Assembly (NCBI GenBank): GCA_039801725.1
Contig: JBDRVE010000017.1
Coordinates: 1 to 35,107 of the forward strand
Direction: 5' to 3'
From: a candidate division WOR-3 bacterium
GTDB lineage: Bacteria; Hydrothermota; Tepidihabitantia; Tepidihabitantales; DTDR01
DNA: 35,107 nt
Shown: positions 25,123-31,985 of the stretch, piece by piece
Numbering within the stretch: position 1 is the stretch's first letter
Layout of the letters: every line of letters starts with the position of its first letter
Translations under genes and position numbers: made by a program
The notes under the pieces: generated by a model
The model's database searches: none
Told to the model about the DNA's origin: nothing
Seen by the model: the letters and a program-made list of their open reading frames with translations, nothing else

Positions 25123-26965
25123 TTTTTGCTAAATGTCTTGGTTTATCAACATCGCAACCACGGAGGCAGGCGATATGATAGGCAAAAAGTTGAAGGGGAA
25201 TTGCTACTAAAATTGGTGTTAAAAATTCAATCGTTTCTGGTAGATAAAAAATATCTTCGGAGATTTCTTTTAGTCTTTTATCATTCTCATTGCCGATAGC
25301 AATAATTTTGCCACCCCTTGCCTTTGCTTCCATTATATTGGAAATCATTTTCTCATAAGTTGAGTCTTTTACGCAAATACAGATAACCGGTATTTCTTCG
25401 GTGATTACCGAAATTGGTCCATGTTTCATTTCACCGGCAGGATAGCCAGCAGCGTGGATATAAGAAATCTCTTTTAATTTTAAAGCGCCTTCTAAAGCAC
25501 TGGGATAGTTAATTCCTCTTCCTAAAAAGACAAAATGGGGTGAATTATAATATTTCCTTGCTACTTTTTTGATTGTTTTATCTAAAAGTAATGCTTTCTT
25601 AATCTTTTCTGGGATAATTTTTAATTCTTTCAAATAGTCTTCTAATTTTTCTCTGTTAATTTTTTCTCTTATTAAGGCAAAATATAGTGCTAAAATAAAT
25701 AGATTAAAAATTTGGGCAGTATATGCCTTGGTAGAAGCAACACCAATTTCCGGACCAGCATTGATAAAAATAACATTATCGGCTTCTCTATCCATTGATG
25801 ATCTTTTCACATTTAAGATTGCTAAATTTTTTATCTTTCTCTCTTTTGCCTCCCTTAATGCCATTAAGGTATCAGCAGTTTCACCCGATTGGGAAATGGC
25901 AATCATTAAGGTATTGTTATTAAATAGAAAAGGTCTTGATAATAATTCAGAAGCAATCTCCACATTGGTTGGTATTTCACTTATCTTTTCAAAATAATCT
26001 CTGCCGATTAAACCTGCGTGATAAGAAGTGCCACAGGCTTGGATAACAATATTACTGATATTTTTTATATCTTCGGGATAGAGATGGAAACTTTCACCTA
26101 AAAGAATTTCTTTTTCATATATCCGTTTTTCTAAATTCTCTTTTAAGATTTTAGGTTGTTCGTATATCTCTTTTCTCATAAAATGGCGATATCTTCCTTT
26201 ACTTACTTCTTTCGCTTTCAAGTCAATTTTTACGCTTTCCTTTTCTATTTCTTTACCTTCTTCATTATAAAAATTTACTCTATCCTTTCTTAAGAAACAG
26301 ATTTCACCATCTTCCATAATATAAACCTTTTTACAGATACCAACTAATGCCAAAATATCTGAAGCGATCATTCCTTCATTTTTACCAATTCCGCAAAGGA
26401 GTGGACTCCCTTTTTTTATACCAATAAGAAAATCAAATAATGGAGAAATAAGGCAAAGGGCAAAACTACCTTTTAATTCCTTTAATGTTTCACAAAGACC
26501 TTTTAAGAAATCTTTTTCTGTTAAATTATCTTTTTTTATCTTTTCTTCTAAAAGATGAACAATCACTTCGGTATCGGTTTCGCTTTCAAATTTATGACCA
26601 TTGTTAATAAGTCTCTCTTTTAATTCCTGAAAATTTTCAATTATTCCATTATGGACAATTGCTAAAATCTTTTGGCAGTCTAAAAAGGGATGGGCATTTT
26701 CGTCGCTTACCTTTCCGTGGGTTGCCCAGCGGGTATGGCCAATGCCAATTAAAGTATCTCCTTCTTGATAAGAAAATAGGGGAGTAGAATTTAAAATCTC
26801 CTTTAATTTAAATAACCTGCCAGCAGTCTTTTTCACAAAGATTTTCCCTTGATAATTTACCGCAATACCGCAGGAATCGTATCCCCGATATTCCAATCTT
26901 TCTAAGGCAACTAATAAAACCGAAGTAATATCCCGTGAACCAATATAGCCAACAATTCCACACAT
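25106..26965 (-). CDS. glmS: Glutamine-fructose-6-phosphate aminotransferase (isomerizing)
   Basis: A 619-residue enzyme that makes glucosamine-6-phosphate from fructose-6-phosphate and glutamine. Cys2, exposed after Met removal, is the glutaminase nucleophile (M-C-G-I-V-G-Y-I-G). The glutaminase domain spans about 1-230 with R-G-Y-D-S-C-G-I-A and H-T-R-W-A-T-H-G. Two SIS domains follow: A-C-G-T-S-Y-H-A-G, S-Q-S-G-E-T-A-D-T and S-T-K-A-Y-T-A-Q. The end is P-R-H-L-A-K-S-V-T-V. The gene starts one base after glmM ends. No glmS ribozyme is visible, and there is no room for one. With GlmM it supplies GlcN-1-P for peptidoglycan and LPS. Confidence 0.97.
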   Translation of the reverse strand: MCGIVGYIGSRDITSVLLVALERLEYRGYDSCGIAVNYQGKIFVKKTAGRLFKLKEILNSTPLFSYQEGDTLIGIGHTRWATHGKVSDENAHPFLDCQKILAIVHNGIIENFQELKERLINNGHKFESETDTEVIVHLLEEKIKKDNLTEKDFLKGLCETLKELKGSFALCLISPLFDFLIGIKKGSPLLCGIGKNEGMIASDILALVGICKKVYIMEDGEICFLRKDRVNFYNEEGKEIEKESVKIDLKAKEVSKGRYRHFMRKEIYEQPKILKENLEKRIYEKEILLGESFHLYPEDIKNISNIVIQACGTSYHAGLIGRDYFEKISEIPTNVEIASELLSRPFLFNNNTLMIAISQSGETADTLMALREAKERKIKNLAILNVKRSSMDREADNVIFINAGPEIGVASTKAYTAQIFNLFILALYFALIREKINREKLEDYLKELKIIPEKIKKALLLDKTIKKVARKYYNSPHFVFLGRGINYPSALEGALKLKEISYIHAAGYPAGEMKHGPISVITEEIPVICICVKDSTYEKMISNIMEAKARGGKIIAIGNENDKRLKEISEDIFYLPETIEFLTPILVAIPLQLFAYHIACLRGCDVDKPRHLAKSVTVL

Positions 26966-26966
26966 A

Positions 26967-28298
26967 TTATTTTAAAATCTCATAAACTTGTTTAACAATC
27001 TTTTCATCATCGGCATTGATTATTATTCGCAAAAGATTTTCGGTATTAGAAGGTCTTAAATGGAATAAGAAATTTCTTTTGAAAAAGAAAAAGCCATCTT
27101 CTTCACTAATAAAATAAGGCTTTTTAAATAACTTAATAAAATTGTTTTTCACTTTTTCCTTCATCTTTAAAAAATTTTTAGTATCAAATGCCATTTTCTC
27201 TTTAATAATTATGTAATCATTAAAACTCTTTTTCAATATTGATAAGGGCTTATCTTTTTCTTTGATTAAAGATAGAATAAAATAGAAAGCAACAAAACCA
27301 TCTCTTGTTAGATTAATATCTTTAACAATCACACCACCGTTTCCCTCACCACCAATAAGGCTTTTTCTTTTTAACATTTGATAAACAACATTACTTTCGC
27401 CAACCTTTGTTCGATACAAAGGGACATTAAACTTTTCACAAACATCATTTACCAAAAGGCTTGTTGAGAAATTACAGACAACAGGTGTTCTTTTCTTTTC
27501 TAAAAAATATAAAAGAGTTAAAGGAAGAGTATATTCTTCACTTAAAATTTCACCATTTTCACAGACAAAAGCAACTCTATCACCATCCGGGTCAAAACCA
27601 ATTCCCAAATCTAATTTTTCTTTCTTTATAAAATTAGCCAATTTTCTTAAAGAATTCTTAGAAGGCTCTGGTGGTCTGGGAAAATCCTTTTTAATTTCCT
27701 TTTCACAAAATAAGAAACTTGCCTTTAAATTTAAATAATTACAGAAATAATTAATTTCTGAACTTGCTGAGCCATTAACACAATCAATTCCGATTTTCAA
27801 GTCCTTAAAAGATAGGTTCTTAAATATTTTATACCTACTAATTTTTAACAGATGTTTTTGATAAATAAGTTCTTTATTAAAACTTTCAATTTTTGGTAAA
27901 TCTTTTCTTTCTAAGTTTTTAATATCATCAAAACTAAATTTTTTAATCTCTTTCTCAAAAAGAAACCTGCCTTTAGAAGATACAAATTTCAAACCATTTT
28001 CATTAATTGGATTATGGGAAGCGGTAATAATAATTCCTGGTAGTTTTAATATCTGAGAGGCAAAAACCAATGTTGGCGTTGGAATAATTCCCAAATCAAT
28101 TACATTTTTACCTGCCTGTAAAATTCCTGATATAACCGATGAATAAAAAATCTTAGAACTTGGTCTAGTATCATAACCTAATAAAATTTTATCTTCCTTT
28201 TGATTTTTAGAAAAATGGTAAGTAAATATAAAAAAATCGTATGGGAAAATATTAAAAAATACCTTTCCTCTTAAACCAGAAACGCTAAATTTATACAT
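26967..28298 (-). CDS. glmM: Phosphoglucosamine mutase-type phosphohexomutase
   Basis: A 443-residue alpha-D-phosphohexomutase. The phospho-serine loop is T-A-S-H-N-P (Ser94), the metal loop is D-P-D-G-D-R (236-241), the sugar-recognition loop is G-E-G-N-G-G (317-322), and the phosphate-binding R-P-S-N-T-E-N lies near residue 417. Position next to glmS supports GlcN-6-P to GlcN-1-P conversion, although phosphomannomutase/phosphoglucomutase activity cannot be excluded from motifs. The N-terminus is compact (F-S-V-S-G-L-R-G-K). First gene of the minus-strand glm unit; its ATG lies eight bases behind a -10 box with no Shine-Dalgarno site. Confidence 0.92.
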   Translation of the reverse strand: MYKFSVSGLRGKVFFNIFPYDFFIFTYHFSKNQKEDKILLGYDTRPSSKIFYSSVISGILQAGKNVIDLGIIPTPTLVFASQILKLPGIIITASHNPINENGLKFVSSKGRFLFEKEIKKFSFDDIKNLERKDLPKIESFNKELIYQKHLLKISRYKIFKNLSFKDLKIGIDCVNGSASSEINYFCNYLNLKASFLFCEKEIKKDFPRPPEPSKNSLRKLANFIKKEKLDLGIGFDPDGDRVAFVCENGEILSEEYTLPLTLLYFLEKKRTPVVCNFSTSLLVNDVCEKFNVPLYRTKVGESNVVYQMLKRKSLIGGEGNGGVIVKDINLTRDGFVAFYFILSLIKEKDKPLSILKKSFNDYIIIKEKMAFDTKNFLKMKEKVKNNFIKLFKKPYFISEEDGFFFFKRNFLFHLRPSNTENLLRIIINADDEKIVKQVYEILK

Positions 28299-28306
28299 TT
28301 GTTATT

Positions 28307-28334
28307 AGTATAAAGAGAAATAAGATTAAGTCAA
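28307..28334 (-). promoter_or_regulatory. Leaderless promoter of glmM
   Basis: On the minus strand: TTGACT (28329-28334), 16-base spacer, TATACT (28307-28312), eight bases to the ATG at 28298. Expected leader of 0-2 bases. Repeat copy A begins about 33 bases further upstream. Confidence 0.65.
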
Positions 28335-28367
28335 GAGTGTTGAATAAGAACTTATTAAGTTAATATA

Positions 28368-28398
28368 AAAAAAGTGGTAACCTTTAGGGGTCTTTTTT
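28368..28398. terminator. Hairpin with A and T runs at the end of repeat copy A
   Basis: AAAAAAG (28368-28374) pairs with CTTTTTT (28392-28398); the loop contains CCTTTAGG, itself able to form a short stem. It is equivalent to the hairpin in copy B. It could stop transcription in either direction. Confidence 0.45.
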
Positions 28399-28423
28399 CG
28401 TATTATATATAGGGAGAGATATT

Positions 28424-28636
28424 ATGGTGATGGACTGTTATCCGAAGGTTAATAAGTATACTATTCCTAATCTGATGGGCAATTTCAAAATAATCCCAAA
28501 GAAAGGTTATTTATCTTTCTACTATTATAATTTCCAACCGGCTTATAACGATTATTGGATAAAGAGGTTATTAATTTTACTAAAAAACAAACTTAAAAAG
28601 GAGGTGCTTAAAACCCAGTATTTTTTTAATAACTAA
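28424..28636 (+). pseudogene. Small ORF inside repeat copy A (70 residues)
   Basis: A 70-codon frame from ATG 28424 to TAA 28636. The product is rich in Tyr, Asn and Lys, and its C-terminal part (D-Y-W-I-K-R-L-L-I-L-L-K... then K-K-E-V-L-K) is in phase with a related segment of the small ORF in copy B, while the N-terminal parts differ. There is no Shine-Dalgarno site before the ATG. The strong AAGGAGGTG near the end of the frame has no obvious gene behind it. I cannot name a family. It may be a fragment of a mobile-element protein. Confidence 0.3.
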
Positions 28637-28744
28637 ATAAATATCTCTTTTATATATTCTAAAAACCTATCTTAGTAATACAGGAGGGTTTTGCTTTCTA
28701 TTAAAAAGGGGGCAGTATAGGAGATATTATAGAATTTAGTTTTT

Positions 28745-28917
28745 AAAGGTATAATAATTTGAGAAAACTATTTTAAAATGGGTAAAGATTTCTTTTAAAT
28801 CTTTTGAAATAAATAAGTTTTGCTTTTGAATGATTATTTTAGTTTTATGAGGATTTTATACTTTGTTTTAGAGTTCCTTTTATTTTTAGGTTAATTATTA
28901 TAAGTAAATAAGATTTT
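28745..28917. other. AT-rich spacer upstream of gcvT
   Basis: Between repeat copy A and the gcvT promoter I see only T-rich sequence with no gene, no tRNA and no clear glycine-riboswitch-like structure. Confidence 0.4.
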
Positions 28918-28945
28918 TTGACTTTTGATGATAATTTATTATAAT
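28918..28945 (+). promoter_or_regulatory. Leaderless promoter of gcvT
   Basis: TTGACT (28918-28923), 16-base spacer, perfect TATAAT (28940-28945), six bases to ATG 28952. This geometry sets the gcvT start at 28952, because the earlier in-frame ATG at 28925 lies inside the promoter spacer. Confidence 0.75.
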
Positions 28946-28951
28946 ACTAAA

Positions 28952-30049
28952 ATGTTAAAGAAAACACCTTTTTATGAGAAACATTTGGAATATAAGGCAC
29001 AGATGATTGATTTTTTTTCTTATTTGATGCCGATTTCTTATCGTTCAATTAAAGAAGAGGTATTAGCGGTAAGAAATAACTGTGGTCTTTTTGATGTCTC
29101 TCATATGGGAAGGATTGAGGTTTCCGGAAAAGATTATAAGGAATTTGTGAATTATCTGATTACTAATGATATTTTTTCTTTAAAAGAGTATCAAGCTTGT
29201 TATGCTTGTATGTTATATGAAGATGGTGGGATTGTTGACGATTTGGTCTGTTATAATCTACCTGAGAGAATTTTATTGGTAGTAAATTGTGCCAATTTAG
29301 AGAAGGATTATAATTATATTTTATCAATAAATAAAAAATTTAATTGTGAAATAAAAAATATTTCCGAAGAGGTTTGTCAGTTGGCTTTGCAAGGCAAAAG
29401 GGCAGAAGAAATTCTTTCTTCTCTTACCAATGATAATTTATCAGAGATTGGTTTCTATTATTCTAAGGAGATAAAGATATTGGATGTTTTAATGTTAGTC
29501 TCCCGAACAGGCTATACGGGTGAAGATGGTTTTGAGTTATATTTTGATAGAAGTTATGCCCATAAGATATGGGATGCTCTTTTTGAGAAAGATTCTTCCC
29601 TTATGCCTTGTGGATTGGGAGCAAGGGATATGTTAAGATTGGAAATGGGCTATTGTTTATATGGTCAGGATATTGATAAGGATAAAAATCCCTTAGAGGC
29701 TAATCTTTCTTTTGTAGTAAAATTTAATAAGGATTTCATTGGCAAAGAAGCATTATTGAAAATAAAAGAACAAGGGCTGAAAAGAAAATTGGTGGGAATA
29801 AAATTTGCTGATAAAGTAATTCCACGACCAAAAATGAATTTATACGATAGTAATAATTCTTTAATAGGTTTTATTACCAGTGGCACTTTTTCTTTTAGTG
29901 TAAATTGTGGGATTGCTTTGGGATATGTCGATATAAATTATTGCCAAATTGGTAATAAAGTTTATTTAGAAAATAAGAAAGAGGGTGAGATTGTGAAATT
30001 ACCTTTTTATCAATTTGGTAGTATTAAAAAATCAAAAAAGGAGGTTTAA
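28952..30049 (+). CDS. gcvT: Glycine cleavage system T protein (aminomethyltransferase)
   Basis: A 365-residue folate-dependent aminomethyltransferase. It takes the aminomethyl group from lipoylated H protein and makes 5,10-methylene-tetrahydrofolate and ammonia. Motifs include K-K-T-P-F-Y-E-K-H at the start, C-G-L-F-D-V-S-H-M-G-R-I-E-V-S-G, Q-G-K-R-A, S-R-T-G-Y-T-G-E-D-G-F-E-L-Y, and G-L-G-A-R-D-M-L-R-L-E-M-G-Y-C-L-Y-G. Start 28952 gives the canonical N-terminus; the upstream nine codons (Met-Met-Ile-Ile...) overlap the promoter. First gene of a glycine-cleavage unit; its last base is the first base of gcvH. Confidence 0.96.
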   Translation: MLKKTPFYEKHLEYKAQMIDFFSYLMPISYRSIKEEVLAVRNNCGLFDVSHMGRIEVSGKDYKEFVNYLITNDIFSLKEYQACYACMLYEDGGIVDDLVCYNLPERILLVVNCANLEKDYNYILSINKKFNCEIKNISEEVCQLALQGKRAEEILSSLTNDNLSEIGFYYSKEIKILDVLMLVSRTGYTGEDGFELYFDRSYAHKIWDALFEKDSSLMPCGLGARDMLRLEMGYCLYGQDIDKDKNPLEANLSFVVKFNKDFIGKEALLKIKEQGLKRKLVGIKFADKVIPRPKMNLYDSNNSLIGFITSGTFSFSVNCGIALGYVDINYCQIGNKVYLENKKEGEIVKLPFYQFGSIKKSKKEV

Positions 30050-30441
30050 TGGCTTTAGTATTAGATAATTTGTATTACACAAAAACCCATGAGTGGATTA
30101 AAGTAGAGAATGATATTGGAATTGTTGGTATAACCGATTTTGCCCAAAAGGAATTACAGGATATCGTCTATTTTGGCATTGAAGAAAGTATTGTTGGCAA
30201 AGAATTAAAGGCAGGAGATAAATTTGGATATGTGGAAGCAGTGAAAACTGCCGCTGATTTGTATTTACCGGTTTCAGGAGAGATTATTGAGATAAATAAA
30301 GAGTTAATTGCTAATCCGGTAATTGCTAATCAAGACCCTTATGGTCAAGGTTGGATATTGAAAATTAAGATAAAAGATAAAGAAGAATTAAAAAATTTAT
30401 TAAATAGTGAAGATTATAAAAAACATATTGGAGAGGCATAA
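30049..30441 (+). CDS. gcvH: Glycine cleavage system H protein
   Basis: A 130-residue lipoyl carrier. The lipoyl lysine is Lys66 in Y-V-E-A-V-K-T-A-A-D-L-Y, followed by the normal P-V-S-G-E-I and N-Q-D-P-Y-G-Q-G-W segments. It begins T-H-E-W-I-K. It shuttles the aminomethyl group between P, T and L proteins. A strong AAAAAAGGAGG precedes the ATG, which shares one base with the gcvT stop. No lipoate-attachment or dihydrolipoamide dehydrogenase gene is in the window. Confidence 0.97.
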   Translation: MALVLDNLYYTKTHEWIKVENDIGIVGITDFAQKELQDIVYFGIEESIVGKELKAGDKFGYVEAVKTAADLYLPVSGEIIEINKELIANPVIANQDPYGQGWILKIKIKDKEELKNLLNSEDYKKHIGEA

Positions 30442-31788
30442 ATGTTTATACCCCATAGTGAAGAAGAGATAAAAGAGATGCTTTCTTATCTTGGACTAAA
30501 GAGTTTAGATGAACTTTTTCAAACTATTCCTGACAATTTAAAAGTAAAATTAGAAGACGAGAAGGTTAAAGTATTAAAAGAGTTGGAAGCAAGAAAAGAA
30601 TTAAAAAAGATTTCCCAAGAGAATAAGACAATTTCTTCTTATATCTCTTTTTTAGGTGGCGGTATTTATGACCATTATATCCCTTCCTGTATTGACCAGA
30701 TTGTTTTAAGAAGCGAGTTTTATACTGCTTATACTCCTTATCAGCCAGAGGTATCCCAAGGGACCTTACAGGCAATGTTTGAGTTTCAATCTTTGATCTG
30801 TGATTTATTCAAAATGGATGTCTCTACTGCTTCCCATTATGATGGTGCTACTGCTTTGGCAGAGGCGATTTATGTTTTAAAAAAGAAAGGTTATAAAAAT
30901 TGTCTAATCTCTTCTGGTGTTTCACCTTTTTATTGGGAAGTTATTAAAACCTACTTTTTAGGTCAAGATATAAATTTTGTTAAAATCCCTTTAAAGGAAT
31001 TTACTATTGATATTGATTATTTAGAAAAAAAGGCAAAGGAATTGGAAAAGAATTTCTTTTTGGTATTTCAAACTCCTAACTTCTTTGGTTTTATAGAAGA
31101 TGTTGAAGTCCTTTCTCAGATTGTTCAAAGATATAATGGAAAATTGATTGTTTCCTGCGACCCAATTTCTTTAGCAATTTTGAAGCCACCGGGAGATTAT
31201 GGTGCTGATTTGGCAACCGGTGAAGGTCAATCATTAGGTCTTTATCCTTCTTTGGGCGGACCCCTTTTAGGAATTTTAACAAGTAAAAAAGAATATATCA
31301 GAGACCTACCGGGTAGGATTTGTGGTAAGACAGTTGACAAAGAAGGAAAAGTTGGTTATGTTACGGTTTTACAAACAAGGGAGCAACATATTAGAAGGGA
31401 AAAGGCCACGTCCAATATCTGCACCAATCAACAACTTTGTGCTTTAAGAGCAGCAATTTATCTTTCTTTAATGGGAAAAGAAGGGCTTAAAAAAGTTGCC
31501 AATTTTTCCTTTCAGAAAAGCCATTATCTTTATGAAAATCTTTTATCACTGCCAATTTTTGAAAAGGTTTCCGATAGACCTTTCTTTAAAGAATTTACAA
31601 TAAAAAGTAAAGTTTCCGTTAGAGAATTGCTTAATAAATGTAAAAAAGAGAAGATTTATGCTGGTATTGATTTATATGAGATAACAAAGGATGAGAATTT
31701 GAAAGATATGCTACTTGTTTGTGTAACAGAAAAGAGAAAGAAAGAGGAGATGGATTACTTTGTAGAAGTGCTAAAAAGGAGTTTCTGA
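30442..31788 (+). CDS. gcvPA: Glycine dehydrogenase (decarboxylating) subunit 1
   Basis: A 448-residue N-terminal-half P protein. It starts with the P-H-S-E-E-E-I-K-E-M-L motif and has G-G-G-I-Y-D-H-Y-I-P, T-A-Y-T-P-Y-Q-P-E-V-S-Q-G, Y-D-G-A-T-A-L-A-E and G-L-Y-P-S-L-G-G-P. Together with subunit 2 it decarboxylates glycine using pyridoxal phosphate; the catalytic lysine is in the other subunit. The split PA/PB form is usual in thermophiles and many anaerobes. It begins on the base after the gcvH stop; its own stop overlaps the next small gene by one base. Confidence 0.96.
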   Translation: MFIPHSEEEIKEMLSYLGLKSLDELFQTIPDNLKVKLEDEKVKVLKELEARKELKKISQENKTISSYISFLGGGIYDHYIPSCIDQIVLRSEFYTAYTPYQPEVSQGTLQAMFEFQSLICDLFKMDVSTASHYDGATALAEAIYVLKKKGYKNCLISSGVSPFYWEVIKTYFLGQDINFVKIPLKEFTIDIDYLEKKAKELEKNFFLVFQTPNFFGFIEDVEVLSQIVQRYNGKLIVSCDPISLAILKPPGDYGADLATGEGQSLGLYPSLGGPLLGILTSKKEYIRDLPGRICGKTVDKEGKVGYVTVLQTREQHIRREKATSNICTNQQLCALRAAIYLSLMGKEGLKKVANFSFQKSHYLYENLLSLPIFEKVSDRPFFKEFTIKSKVSVRELLNKCKKEKIYAGIDLYEITKDENLKDMLLVCVTEKRKKEEMDYFVEVLKRSF

Positions 31789-31982
31789 TGGAGTGTAATA
31801 TTAAAAGAAATTTAAGTTTTTGTAATTGTTCTTATCCGACTTGTGAAAAGAAAGGAAAGTGTTGTGAATGTCTTCATTATCATTTAAAAAGAAGAGAGGT
31901 ACCGGCTTGCTTTTTCTCCAAAGAAGTGGAAAGAACTTATGACCGCTCAATTGAGAATTTTATTAAGCATTATAAAGGATAG
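31788..31982 (+). CDS. Small cysteine-rich protein, DUF6485-like, inside the glycine-cleavage unit
   Basis: A 64-residue protein with eight cysteines (3, 12, 14, 19, 25, 26, 28, 41) arranged as C...C-N-C...C...G-K-C-C-E-C-L-H-Y-H...P-A-C-F-F, ending Y-D-R-S-I-E-N-F. This matches the small DUF6485 family as I recall it. The two His residues and eight Cys suggest zinc or Fe-S binding. ATG 31788 shares one base with the gcvPA stop; an earlier in-frame start at 31719 would lie inside gcvPA. Its place between gcvPA and gcvPB suggests a link to the P-protein or to one-carbon or redox metabolism, but no function is known to me. Confidence 0.85.
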   Translation: MECNIKRNLSFCNCSYPTCEKKGKCCECLHYHLKRREVPACFFSKEVERTYDRSIENFIKHYKG

Positions 31983-31985
31983 AAT

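Larger units (their letters stand above)
28367..28744 (+). repeat. Dispersed element, copy A
   Basis: A 378-base stretch lying between divergent glmM and gcvT. It matches copy B (13325-13623, opposite strand): about 47 of 51 bases at the left end (28367-28417), 48 of 50 at the right end (28695-28744), and an identical 19-base core (28594-28612). The middle is diverged and longer than in B. Read toward glmM, its order (right end, core, left-end hairpin, promoter, gene) is the same as copy B read toward the DUF5916 gene. No transposase, terminal inverted repeat or target duplication is seen. Confidence 0.8.

Noticed and set aside
26965-26967. glmS ribozyme upstream of glmS
   Set aside because: glmS starts one base after glmM ends, leaving no space for the ribozyme.
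28925-28951. Upstream in-frame start of gcvT at 28925
   Set aside because: It lies within the promoter spacer, has no ribosome site, and the family N-terminus begins at 28952.
28299-28951. Glycine riboswitch upstream of gcvT
   Set aside because: The gcvT transcript appears to start at the ATG, leaving no leader, and no glycine-aptamer core was seen.
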